This document shows, one piece after another, positions 45,834-53,521 of a stretch of DNA of 64,000 nucleotides; position 1 is the stretch's first letter; the number at the start of each line of letters is the position of its first letter. Both the position numbers and the translations under genes were made by a program. The DNA comes from CAWDBV01 sp963800705 (GTDB lineage Bacteria; Actinomycetota; Thermoleophilia; Solirubrobacterales; 70-9). The DNA is taken from contig CAWDBV010000005.1 of NCBI GenBank assembly GCA_963800705.1, positions 186,001 through 250,000 of the forward strand, read 5' to 3'. The notes below the pieces were generated by a model. It worked only from the letters and a program-made list of their open reading frames with translations, was not told the origin of the DNA and did not search any database.

Positions 45834-46115
45834 CTACGGCTTGACGCCGCCGCCACCTTCGCCGCCGCCGGATCCACCGGGGCCGCTGTTGCCGCCCTGG
45901 CCGCCCTTGTCGTCTCCGGACTCGGTGGTGGCGGTCGGGTTGCTGGTGTCGGTGTCGGTACCGGTGTCCTCGGCGGTGTCGGTCGGGACGACCTCGGTCG
46001 TCACCGTGTCGGTGACGGTCGCCTCGTCCTCCTCGTCGTCGCCGCAGGCGGCGACTCCGCCGGCCAGCGCAAGCGCTGCCACCGGGATCAGGATTCGCCT
46101 CTTGAGCTTGTTCAC
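45834..46115 (-). CDS. small secreted lipoprotein
   Basis: 93 aa from GTG 46115. The AAGGAGG ribosome site at 46121-46127 decides the start. Signal N-K-L-K-R-R-I-L-I-P-V-A-A-L-A-L-A ends in lipobox V-A-A-C. The mature part is only a Thr/Asp-rich linker and a Gly-rich tail with no folded domain visible, so it may be a spacer or surface-decoration lipoprotein. 19 bp upstream of the CFA synthase gene. Confidence 0.72.
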   Translation of the reverse strand: MNKLKRRILIPVAALALAGGVAACGDDEEDEATVTDTVTTEVVPTDTAEDTGTDTDTSNPTATTESGDDKGGQGGNSGPGGSGGGEGGGGVKP

Positions 46116-46192
46116 GATTGCCTCCTTGCTTTCGACCATTCCGATCCGTATTCCCGAATCAGCGGTGCGAAAACCTAAGCGGTGGTGAAATA

Positions 46193-46220
46193 GAAACGAC
46201 CCGCCGAAGCGGGCCGTTTC
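46193..46220 (-). terminator. intrinsic terminator after the SPW gene
   Basis: Stem GAAACG/CGTTTC plus CCCGC/GCGGG with one mismatch and a CGAA/TTCG loop. On the minus strand it is followed by TATTTC. It lies about 60 bp past the SPW gene stop. Confidence 0.7.
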
Positions 46221-46278
46221 TGGGGTACTACAGGGAGGAGAGATACTTATGTATGTGTTCTGTGGGAGGTAGCCAGCG

Positions 46279-46638
46279 CTAGACACCAAGCGGGCGGGTG
46301 AACCGCGTAACCGCGGTCAGAGCCGTATGCAGGGCGCCGAAGCCGGCCATGAAGATCGTTACTGCGGGGTTCCCGGTCACCAGTCCGAGGACGATGCCGG
46401 AGATGATCGTCACGGTCGCGATCGTGTAGTCGAGCTCGGCGTGGGTGCGGAGCGGGATCTGGCTCTGATCGTTCTGGATCGAGAGCGCCAGACCGACAAG
46501 CACCGCGCCGATCCCGATGCTGACCGCTCCGGCGATCGTGCCGAAGCCGAACAGGAAGGGCGCCACGATGAGCGTGGGCGCGGCCAGCACCTCGAGGGCG
46601 CCGTGGACGTGGAGTGGGATACCTCTGTTGATAGCCAT
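46279..46638 (-). CDS. SPW-repeat-like four-helix membrane protein
   Basis: 119 aa with four hydrophobic helices in two similar pairs. The first pair begins H-G-A-L-E-V-L-A-A-P-T-L-I-V-A-P-F-L-F-G-F and the second includes T-G-N-P-A-V-T-I-F-M-A-G-F-G, as in SPW-repeat proteins. An inner-membrane protein of unknown role, found in actinobacteria and some proteobacteria. A perfect TGTGA-N6-TCACA palindrome lies 38 bp upstream of its start, so a CRP-type regulator may control it. Confidence 0.75.
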   Translation of the reverse strand: MAINRGIPLHVHGALEVLAAPTLIVAPFLFGFGTIAGAVSIGIGAVLVGLALSIQNDQSQIPLRTHAELDYTIATVTIISGIVLGLVTGNPAVTIFMAGFGALHTALTAVTRFTRPLGV

Positions 46639-46673
46639 AACGATGTTCAGAGTACGAACGTATGTGCGATTTG

Positions 46674-46693
46674 TGTGTGACTGCGGTCACACA
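46674..46693. promoter_or_regulatory. CRP/FNR-type operator
   Basis: TGTGTGAC-TGCG-GTCACACA is a perfect palindrome containing TGTGA-N6-TCACA (46676-46691), the binding consensus of CRP/GlxR-type regulators. It is in the divergent gap between the SPW gene and tlyA, closer to SPW, at a position suited to activation. Confidence 0.65.
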
Positions 46694-46767
46694 GCGGGCA
46701 CGTCGCCGCCCAAGTTCGCGGATTTGTTAGCGCCCGCGGGTCCACCACGGCTACCTTCTCCCTGCAT

Positions 46768-47550
46768 ATGACGAAGACCCGGGTCGACAGCCTGCTCGCC
46801 GAGCGCGGACTCGCCGCCTCGCGCACCGCCGCCGCGGAGTCGGTGCGCGCCGGGAGGGTGCGGATCGGCCCCGACGGGCCGGCGGTCTCGAAGCCGAGCG
46901 AGATGGTGCCCGAGGACGCCGACCTCCGGATCGCCGAGCTGCCGAGGTTCGCCTCCAGGGGAGGGGTGAAGCTAGACAACGCGCTCACCGAGCTCGGGAT
47001 CGAGGTAGGGGGCCGCGAGGTGCTCGACGTCGGCGCCTCGACCGGCGGCTTCACCGACTGCCTGCTGCAGCGCGGCGCGGCTCGCGTGATCGCGCTCGAC
47101 GTCGGCTACGGCCAGCTCGATTGGAAGCTGCGCGAGGATGCGCGCGTGACGGTCCTCGAGCGGGTCAACGCCCGCAACCTCGAGCCCGGCGACCTGCCTT
47201 TCGCGCCGGACCTCGCCGTCGTCGACGCGTCGTTCATCTCGCTCACGAAATTGCTGCCTGCGATCGCCGCCTCAATGGCCGAGCAGGCCGACCTGCTCGC
47301 GCTCGTCAAGCCGCAGTTCGAGCTCGCCCGGGACCGGGTCGGGAAGGGCGGCGTGGTCCGCTCGCGCCCCGAGCGCCGCGTCGCGCTCGCGTCGGTCGCC
47401 GAGGCCGCCGCGGGGCTGGGGCTGGCGCTGCGCGGTTTCGCATCCTCCGGCCTCCCCGGCCCGAAGGGCAACCGCGAGACCTTCATCTGGTGCGATCGCG
47501 GCGGGCCCGCGGCGGATGTCGACGAGGCGCTCGAGGAGGTGGAGATTTGA
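46768..47550 (+). CDS. tlyA: TlyA family rRNA 2'-O-methyltransferase
   Basis: 260 aa. The S4 RNA-binding domain (R-V-D-S-L-L-A-E-R-G-L-A-A-S-R) is followed by an FtsJ-like methyltransferase with D-V-G-A-S-T-G-G-F-T-D-C-L-L and the catalytic-type K in L-V-K-P-Q-F-E. TlyA methylates 16S C1409 and 23S C1920 in mycobacteria and its loss causes capreomycin resistance; a haemolysin role is also claimed. It starts the conserved tlyA-nadK-recN run; its stop overlaps the nadK TTG. Confidence 0.93.
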   Translation: MTKTRVDSLLAERGLAASRTAAAESVRAGRVRIGPDGPAVSKPSEMVPEDADLRIAELPRFASRGGVKLDNALTELGIEVGGREVLDVGASTGGFTDCLLQRGAARVIALDVGYGQLDWKLREDARVTVLERVNARNLEPGDLPFAPDLAVVDASFISLTKLLPAIAASMAEQADLLALVKPQFELARDRVGKGGVVRSRPERRVALASVAEAAAGLGLALRGFASSGLPGPKGNRETFIWCDRGGPAADVDEALEEVEI

Positions 47551-48401
47551 AGACCGCGGCCCTGATCACGCTCATGCACCCCGACGGCGCCGCCGAGGCC
47601 GTGCGCGGTGCCGTCAAGGTGGCGAGGGAGGCTTCGGTCGAGCTGGTGGCAACCGCCGACGAGATCGAGAAGCACGGCGATGCCGCCGAGGGCGTGACGC
47701 GGGTCGATGAGCTCCCCGAGAAGCCCGACCTCTGCCTCGTCGCCGGCGGCGACGGCTCGATCCTCTACGCCCTTCGCCGCTTCGCGGGCACCGGGGTGCC
47801 GGTGTTCGGGATCAACTTCGGCACTGTGGGATTCCTGGCCGCCGCCGAGCGCGGCGAGCTCGACGACGCGCTGCGGCGCGCCTTCGCCGGCGAGTTCGAG
47901 GTCATGAACCTGCCCGGGCTCGAGGTCCCGTCGCTCTCGGGCCGCGAGGGAGGGAATCTCGCCCTCAACGACGTCAGCTTCGCCCGCCAGCCGCACGGCA
48001 GGGTCGCCGAGCTCTCGTGCTCGATCGCCGGCGAGGAGGTCGGCCACGTCCGCTGCGACGGCCTCGTGGTCGCGACCCCGGCCGGGTCGACCGGGTACAA
48101 CCTCGCCAACCAGGGCCCGATCCTCGCGTGGGGAGTCGAGGGCTACGTGGTCAGCTTCATCGCCGCCCACACGCTCACCGCTCGCGCGCTGGTGGTCGCG
48201 CCCGGCGACACGATCGAGGTCGGCAACGGCGCCGGGCGCGAGCCGGTCGATCTTGCACTCGACGGAGAGCCCGCGGCGCAGCTCGCTCCCGGCGAGAGCG
48301 TCGAGATCAAGTTCCGCAACGGGGTCGGTTCCCTCGCCCAGCCGGCCGGCGCCAACTTCTACCGCCGCATCCGCGAGAAGTTCGGGATGCTCGCCCACTG
48401 A
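47547..48401 (+). CDS. nadK: NAD kinase
   Basis: 284 aa from TTG 47547 in a TTGA overlap with tlyA. It phosphorylates NAD to NADP. The G-G-D-G motif is in V-A-G-G-D-G-S-I-L-Y-A, with F-G-I-N-F-G-T-V-G-F-L-A after it and T-P-A-G-S-T-G-Y-N later. The usual Asn-Glu pair at the NAD site reads N-D (L-A-L-N-D-V), a mild substitution. Cytoplasmic; conserved actinobacterial position between tlyA and recN. Confidence 0.94.
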   Translation: MKTAALITLMHPDGAAEAVRGAVKVAREASVELVATADEIEKHGDAAEGVTRVDELPEKPDLCLVAGGDGSILYALRRFAGTGVPVFGINFGTVGFLAAAERGELDDALRRAFAGEFEVMNLPGLEVPSLSGREGGNLALNDVSFARQPHGRVAELSCSIAGEEVGHVRCDGLVVATPAGSTGYNLANQGPILAWGVEGYVVSFIAAHTLTARALVVAPGDTIEVGNGAGREPVDLALDGEPAAQLAPGESVEIKFRNGVGSLAQPAGANFYRRIREKFGMLAH

Positions 48402-48413
48402 CGCCCTGAACAA

Positions 48414-48441
48414 CGACGGCCCCGCCGAAGCGGGGCCGTCG
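48414..48441. terminator. bidirectional hairpin between nadK and the opposing secreted gene
   Basis: Perfect 12-bp stem CGACGGCCCCGC/GCGGGGCCGTCG with CGAA loop, placed between two convergent genes. It shares the CCCGC-CGAA-GCGGG core with the hairpin at 46193-46220. T-runs are weak on both sides. Confidence 0.65.
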
Positions 48442-48468
48442 CGGACGAATCTCTTCCTTCGGACCGGA

Positions 48469-49008
48469 TCAGTACTGGTAGAAGGAGAGGAAGCTGCTCG
48501 TCGGCGTGCGCGTCGTGTCGCCGGCGAAATCGGCCGCGAAGCCGTTGTTGAATCCGTCGTCGGCGTTGAGCGTGTACGTCTTCGTGAAGTTCCCGGCTGC
48601 ATCGACGGGAATCGTCTCGACGATCGTCGGCGTGATCCCGACCATGTAGCGGATCGTCACCGACCCGGCACCCGGAGGGCTCAGGACGCCGTTGATCGTG
48701 ATGTTCGAGCTGTCGGCGTGCGCGACCGGGAAAACCGGCGGCGCGTTGTAGGGCGCGCAGTCGGCGCAGGTCAGCGTGATCGCCGACCTGGCCGGCGTGG
48801 CCGGCGTGGTCGGCGTGACCGGAGTCGTCGGCTTCACCCCCTGCAACTGCCTGCGAACCCGCGCGATGCACTTCGCCTTCGCCTTGCCCTTGAACTTCTT
48901 GCACTTAGCGAACGGGCCCTTCGCGACCGCGCTCGGCCCGGCGACGAGGCCAGCGCTCAGCGAGAGCGCGACAACCGCGATCGCGGCCACCTTCATCTTC
49001 CCGTTCAT
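48469..49008 (-). CDS. secreted protein, tandem paralogue A (Lys/Cys stretch plus beta domain)
   Basis: 179 aa, with GGAGG 8 bases upstream of the ATG. Signal peptide ends near A-V-A-K. A basic segment has two Cys 10 residues apart among Lys (K-C-K-K-F-K-G-K-A-K-A-K-C), then a Pro/Thr linker, then a domain starting L-T-C-A-D-C-A-P-Y and continuing S-S-N-I-T-I-N-G-V-L-S-P and E-T-I-P-V-D-A-A-G-N-F. It is about 45% similar by eye to the next gene over its last about 110 residues. Function unknown. A CRP-like site lies about 80 bp upstream. Confidence 0.75.
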   Translation of the reverse strand: MNGKMKVAAIAVVALSLSAGLVAGPSAVAKGPFAKCKKFKGKAKAKCIARVRRQLQGVKPTTPVTPTTPATPARSAITLTCADCAPYNAPPVFPVAHADSSNITINGVLSPPGAGSVTIRYMVGITPTIVETIPVDAAGNFTKTYTLNADDGFNNGFAADFAGDTTRTPTSSFLSFYQY

Positions 49009-49086
49009 TCACATACCTCCGTGTAGCTGGGGCGGGCGTGTCCCGCTCCAAGTTGATTCAACCTAGCCCGGGGGAGAGTACTCAAT

Positions 49087-49102
49087 TGTGAGCGGGGTCA
49101 CG
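49087..49102. promoter_or_regulatory. CRP-like operator upstream of paralogue A
   Basis: TGTGA-GCGGGG-TCACG differs from the TGTGA-N6-TCACA consensus at one base. It lies 79-94 bp upstream of the minus-strand gene starting at 49008, in the gap between the two paralogues. Confidence 0.45.
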
Positions 49103-49144
49103 TAGGTACCGTGCTTAATCACTGCTTCACAACGCCCATAAACG

Positions 49145-49696
49145 TCAGGCTCCCCAGACGTAGAACTGGAGTGCGGCGAACGCCGCGGTTCGGTTCGCAT
49201 CGCCGGCGAAAGATGCCGTGACCAGGTTGGTGTAGGTGTCGTTGTTGTTGAGCGTGAACGTCTTCGAGAAGCTGCCGGTTGCGTCGACGGGGATCGTCTC
49301 CTGGATGCGGGGCGTTGCCCTGCCGACCGCATATTCGAAGACGACTGTCCCGGGCCCCGCGGGCGATATCGAGCCCGCGAAGGTGATGTTCGAGTTCTCC
49401 ATGCGGGCAACCGGGTTCCCCATGTAGGGCGCGCAGTCGACGCACCGCAGCGCGATCGAGGCCTGGGCCGGAGCGGGGGTCGCCGCCGGCGTTACCGGCG
49501 GAGGAACGAGCGTGTTCGTCACGTCCTTCTTCTTGCACTTCCTGGGGATCAGGCTCTTTTTCAGCTTCTTCTTGCACTTCTTCTTGGCGGCGTCCGCGGT
49601 CGGAGCCGCCGTTGGGCCGCCCACCGAGGCGGCCGGCGACACCGCGAGCCCCGCAGTCACTGCCAACGCCACAACCGCGATCCCTAGCCGCTTCAT
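49145..49696 (-). CDS. secreted protein, tandem paralogue B
   Basis: 183 aa. Signal peptide ends near A-A-S-V-G-G. The basic segment again has paired Cys in a Lys-rich run (K-K-K-C-K-K-K-L-K-K ... R-K-C-K-K-K, Cys 12 apart), followed by a Pro/Ala linker and the same domain as paralogue A: L-R-C-V-D-C-A-P-Y, N-S-N-I-T-F-A-G-S-I-S-P, E-T-I-P-V-D-A-T-G-S-F-S-K-T-F, A-S-F-A-G-D-A-N-R-T. The conserved Cys pair suggests a disulphide. Probably an exported adhesive or structural protein; no named family. Confidence 0.75.
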   Translation of the reverse strand: MKRLGIAVVALAVTAGLAVSPAASVGGPTAAPTADAAKKKCKKKLKKSLIPRKCKKKDVTNTLVPPPVTPAATPAPAQASIALRCVDCAPYMGNPVARMENSNITFAGSISPAGPGTVVFEYAVGRATPRIQETIPVDATGSFSKTFTLNNNDTYTNLVTASFAGDANRTAAFAALQFYVWGA

Positions 49697-49764
49697 GTTT
49701 CGAGGGTACTCCTCTCGCTCGACCAGGGCGTAATCCGTCCTCGCGCCGCTCTATATACAGAGAC

Positions 49765-51450
49765 GTGCTGCGCGAGCTGCGGATCGAGAACCTGCTCCTG
49801 ATCGAGCGCGCCGAGCTGCGGCTCGGCGACGGCCTCAACGTGATCACCGGGGAGACCGGGGCCGGGAAGACGATCCTCGCCCACTCGCTCGACCTGCTGA
49901 TGGGGGGCAAGGCGCGGCCGCAGATCGTCCGCCCCGGGGCCGATGAGGCCTACGTCGAGGGCGTGTTCGAGCTTCCGGAGGGATTTCTGACCGACCCCGA
50001 GCTGGCTGAGATCGCAGAGCGGCTCCCCGAGGACGCCGCCGAGCTCGTGCTCGCGCGGCGCGTCTCGTCGAAGGGGCGCACGAGCGCCTTCGTCCAGGGG
50101 CGGGTCGCATCGGCCCCCGAGCTCCAGCAGCTCGGCGGCAGGCTGCTGGCCTTCTACGGCCAGCACGAGCACCGCAAGCTCACGCTTGCCTCGGCCCAGC
50201 TCCAGACCCTCGATGGGTTCGCCGGGCCCGAGCACCTCGAGCGCCGGGACGACTACCGCGGCGCGCACGCCGAGGTGCTGCGGCTGAGCCGCGAGCTCGA
50301 GGAGCTGCGCCAGCGCGAGGGGGCCCGCGAACGCGACCTCGACCTGCTCCGCTTCGAGCTCGAGGAGATCGAGGCCGCGAAGCCCGACCCCGGCGAGGAG
50401 CAGGAGCTCGCCGCCGAGCGCGAGCGGCTCCGCCACGCCGAGAACCTGCGAGTCGCCGCGGCCGACGCGCTCGCCGCTGCGAGCGGGGCGGACCAGGACG
50501 GAGGGGGAGCCTCGGCAGCGCTCGCCACAGGGGAGGCCGCGCTCGCCGCGGTCGACGGAGTCGACAAGGGCCTCGACGCGCTCGCCGAGCGCTACCGCGC
50601 CCTGACCGTCGAGCTCTCCGATCTCGCCGGCGAGCTGCGCTCCTACGCTGAGTCCGCCGACGCCGAGCCCGGGCGGTTGCAGGAGGTCGAGGAGCGGCTC
50701 GAGGTCTTCGACCGGCTGAAGCGAAAGCACGGAGGGTCGATCGAGCTCGTGCTCGCCTATGCCGAGAAGGGCCGCGAGGAAATCGACCGGATCGAGAACG
50801 CCGAGGAGCGCGGCGCCGATCTCGAGGCCGAGCTCGAGCGCGCCTCGGCGCGACGCGAGGAGCTCGCCGCGAAGTTGAGCGAGGCCCGCGCCGACGCGGC
50901 CGGGAAGCTCGAGCAGAGCGTCGCGAGCGAGCTGGGGACGCTGGCGATGTCCGGCGCGACGCTCGAGGTGCTGCTCGAGCCGCACCCGGAGGGCTTCGGC
51001 GCCGCCGGGCGGGAGACCGCGGAGATGCGGATCGCGACCAACCCGGGAATGCCCGTGTCGCCGCTTCGCAACGCCGCCTCGGGCGGCGAGCTCTCGCGCG
51101 TGATGCTGGCGCTCGCCGGACACGGCGGCGGGGCCGACCCCGGTTCGAGCTTCGTTTTCGACGAGATCGACGCCGGGATCGGCGGCAAGGCCGCCCGCGC
51201 CGTCGGCGAGCGGCTGCGCGCGCTCGGCGAAGCAGGGCAGGTGCTCTGCATCACCCACCTGCCCCAGGTCGCCTCGATGGCGTCGACCCACTTCCGGATC
51301 TCGAAGCGGGTCGCGAAGGGCGAAACCGTGGCGAGCGTGAAGGCGGTGAGCGGCGAGGACAAGGTCGCCGAGATCACCCGGATGCTCGGGGCCGAGCGCT
51401 CCGACGAGGCGGCCAGCGAGCACGCCCGGCAGCTTCTTGCCGCCGCCTGA
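49765..51450 (+). CDS. recN: DNA repair protein RecN
   Basis: 561 aa SMC-like ATPase for double-strand break repair. Walker A in I-T-G-E-T-G-A-G-K-T is near the N-terminus, with Q-H-E-H-R-K-L shortly after. Two long coiled-coil arms (about 150-230 and 265-370) flank the hinge. The signature A-S-G-G-E-L-S-R-V-M-L-A and Walker B F-V-F-D-E-I-D-A-G-I-G-G lie in the C-terminal third. GTG 49765 gives the normal opening L-R-E-L-R-I-E-N-L-L-L-I. Confidence 0.95.
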   Translation: MLRELRIENLLLIERAELRLGDGLNVITGETGAGKTILAHSLDLLMGGKARPQIVRPGADEAYVEGVFELPEGFLTDPELAEIAERLPEDAAELVLARRVSSKGRTSAFVQGRVASAPELQQLGGRLLAFYGQHEHRKLTLASAQLQTLDGFAGPEHLERRDDYRGAHAEVLRLSRELEELRQREGARERDLDLLRFELEEIEAAKPDPGEEQELAAERERLRHAENLRVAAADALAAASGADQDGGGASAALATGEAALAAVDGVDKGLDALAERYRALTVELSDLAGELRSYAESADAEPGRLQEVEERLEVFDRLKRKHGGSIELVLAYAEKGREEIDRIENAEERGADLEAELERASARREELAAKLSEARADAAGKLEQSVASELGTLAMSGATLEVLLEPHPEGFGAAGRETAEMRIATNPGMPVSPLRNAASGGELSRVMLALAGHGGGADPGSSFVFDEIDAGIGGKAARAVGERLRALGEAGQVLCITHLPQVASMASTHFRISKRVAKGETVASVKAVSGEDKVAEITRMLGAERSDEAASEHARQLLAAA

Positions 51451-51465
51451 GTAACCTCCCGTCGC

Positions 51466-52656
51466 ATGGCGACGACGTCACCGCGCTCGATCGCGCGAGC
51501 GCTCCGCAACTCGCGCACCGGGCGTCGAACCGATGCGCCGTTTCACGCCACCGCCCGCCTCGGGCGTAAGACCAAGGACCTCGTCAAGCGGCTGCAGCCC
51601 GAGGAGATCGCGGTTATCGACCACCGCAACCTCGACCGGATCGCCGCCGAGGAGCTCGCTGCGACCGGCGTCCGCGCGGTGATCAACGCCTCGCCCTCCT
51701 CGGACGGCTCCTATCCGAACGCGGGGCCGCTCACCCTCGTCCGCGCCGGCGTGAAGCTGATCGACGCCCCCGGCACCGCCCTGTTCGAGAGCCTCTCCGA
51801 TGGCGAGGAGGTGATGCTCGACGGCACCTCGCTGTACGCGAACGGCAGGCTCGTCGCCGAGGGCAGGCTGCTGGCGGCCGACGAGCTCGCCGCCGAGCTC
51901 GATGCGCAGCGGCGCCGGATCGACGGCGCGCTGCATGACTTCACCGAGAACACGATGGCCCACATCCGCGAGGAGGGCGAGCTGCTCTCGGGGACGGTCG
52001 ACTTCCCCGAGACGCGGACCAACTTCCGCGACCGCCATGTGCTGATCGTCGTCCGCGGCACCGACCACGTCCGCGACCTGCGCGCGCTGCGCGCCTACAT
52101 CAACGACGTCAAGCCGGTCCTGATCGGGGTCGACGGCGGGGTGCACGCGATCCTCGCCGAGGGTCTGACGCCCGACATCGTGCTCGGCGACATGGACTCG
52201 GCCGGCAGCGAGGCGCTGCGCTGCGGCGCCGAGCTGATCGTTCACGGATACCCCGACGGCAGCGCGCCCGGCAGCGAGCGGCTGCAGAAGCTCGGGCTCG
52301 AGCACACGATCGTCCCGGCGGCGGGCACAAGCCAAGACGTCGCGATGCTGCTCGCCTTCGAGAAGGGCGCCGGGCTGATCGTCTCGGTCGGCGCCCACTT
52401 CAACCTTGTCGAGTTCCTCGACAAGCAGCGGCAGGGAATGTCCTCGACCTTCCTCACCCGGCTGCGGATCGGCGAGATCTTGGTCGACGCCAAGGGCGTG
52501 AGCCGGCTCTACAACCCGGGGCTCGGGCTCTCCCAGATGGGGATCTTCTTCGCGGCCTTCGCGGTGCTGACCGTGATCGTCGTGGTGACCACGCCGGCGC
52601 TCGGCGACTTCTTTGACCTTCTCTGGCTGAAGCTCAAGATCCTCCTTGGGCTATAG
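51466..52656 (+). CDS. steA: SteA-like protein (thiamine pyrophosphokinase-like domain, C-terminal membrane helix)
   Basis: 396 aa. The N-terminal region (about 1-190; A-V-I-D-H-R-N-L-D-R-I-A and V-I-N-A-S-P-S-S-D-G-S-Y-P-N) and a TPK-like domain with G-V-D-G-G-V-H-A-I-L and D-I-V-L-G-D-M-D-S are followed by a terminal membrane helix (about 365-385). It matches Rv1697/SteA, which with SteB promotes septal peptidoglycan hydrolysis and cytokinesis in corynebacteria. Located between recN and steB as in mycobacteria; the next gene starts inside its last codons. Confidence 0.88.
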   Translation: MATTSPRSIARALRNSRTGRRTDAPFHATARLGRKTKDLVKRLQPEEIAVIDHRNLDRIAAEELAATGVRAVINASPSSDGSYPNAGPLTLVRAGVKLIDAPGTALFESLSDGEEVMLDGTSLYANGRLVAEGRLLAADELAAELDAQRRRIDGALHDFTENTMAHIREEGELLSGTVDFPETRTNFRDRHVLIVVRGTDHVRDLRALRAYINDVKPVLIGVDGGVHAILAEGLTPDIVLGDMDSAGSEALRCGAELIVHGYPDGSAPGSERLQKLGLEHTIVPAAGTSQDVAMLLAFEKGAGLIVSVGAHFNLVEFLDKQRQGMSSTFLTRLRIGEILVDAKGVSRLYNPGLGLSQMGIFFAAFAVLTVIVVVTTPALGDFFDLLWLKLKILLGL

Positions 52657-53518
52657 CGCGCGCTACCACGCGGCCTCGCTGGCCGCCGTCTTCCTCGCCC
52701 TGGCCGTGGGGATCCTGATCGGCGCAGGGATTGGCGACACCGTCCTCAACGACACCGAGGAGAGCCTGCGCGACAGCCTCGAGAATGACCTCGAGGAAGC
52801 GCGTTCGGAGTCCGACGACCTGAACGCCGACCTCGCCAAGCAGCGCGAGTTCGGGAACAGCGTCTATCCGATCCTGGTCGCCGACCGGCTCCCCGGCGTA
52901 CAGGTGGGGGTGATCGCGCTCGGCGACCTCCCCGGTCCGGTCTCCGAAGACCTCGACCGCGCGCTCGAGCCGACCGGGGCGAAGCTGCGCCGGGTCTCGG
53001 TCGTCCGCACACCTCCTGACGCAGAGGGTCTAGCGGAGGAGCTCGGCGCCCGCCGTTTCGGCGCGATCACGAGCGACCCCGAGCGCCTCGAGGCTCTCGG
53101 CCGCCGGCTCGGCGCCCAGCTCGCGCGCGGCGGAGGCGGGCTTGTCGAGCGGACCGGCGACGTGCTGCTCTCGCGCTCGAGCGGCGAGGGGGGAGGGCTC
53201 GACCGCGTCATTTTGGTCCGGCCGTTGCCCGGAGAGCTGGATCCCGCCGAGGCCGAGCAGTCGAAGGCTTTCGAGTCGGGGATCGTCGAGGGCGCGAGGC
53301 GCTCCGGGCTCACCGTGGTCGCGGTCGAGCGCAGCGACTCGGACGGTTCGAGCGTTCCGTTCTTCAAGGACCGCGACGTCGCGACGGTCGACGCGATCGA
53401 CCTCGACGCCGGCCGGGTGGCGATGGTGTTCGCGCTGCTCGGCGCGAGCGGTGACTTCGGCGTCAAGGACACCGCCGACCGCCTGCTGCCGGAGCTGCTG
53501 ACGCCCTCGGGGCAATAG
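52646..53518 (+). CDS. MctB/SteB-like envelope protein
   Basis: 290 aa, TTG start overlapping steA by 11 bp. One N-terminal membrane helix (Y-H-A-A-S-L-A-A-V-F-L-A-L-A-V-G-I-L-I-G) is followed by a coiled coil (about 40-70) and an alpha/beta domain with V-G-V-I-A-L-G-D-L-P-G. It corresponds to Rv1698, described as a copper-transport/outer-membrane protein MctB and, in corynebacteria, as SteB partnering SteA. A division role fits the context better than copper export, but that is inference. Confidence 0.87.
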   Translation: MGYSARYHAASLAAVFLALAVGILIGAGIGDTVLNDTEESLRDSLENDLEEARSESDDLNADLAKQREFGNSVYPILVADRLPGVQVGVIALGDLPGPVSEDLDRALEPTGAKLRRVSVVRTPPDAEGLAEELGARRFGAITSDPERLEALGRRLGAQLARGGGGLVERTGDVLLSRSSGEGGGLDRVILVRPLPGELDPAEAEQSKAFESGIVEGARRSGLTVVAVERSDSDGSSVPFFKDRDVATVDAIDLDAGRVAMVFALLGASGDFGVKDTADRLLPELLTPSGQ

Positions 53519-53521
53519 ACG

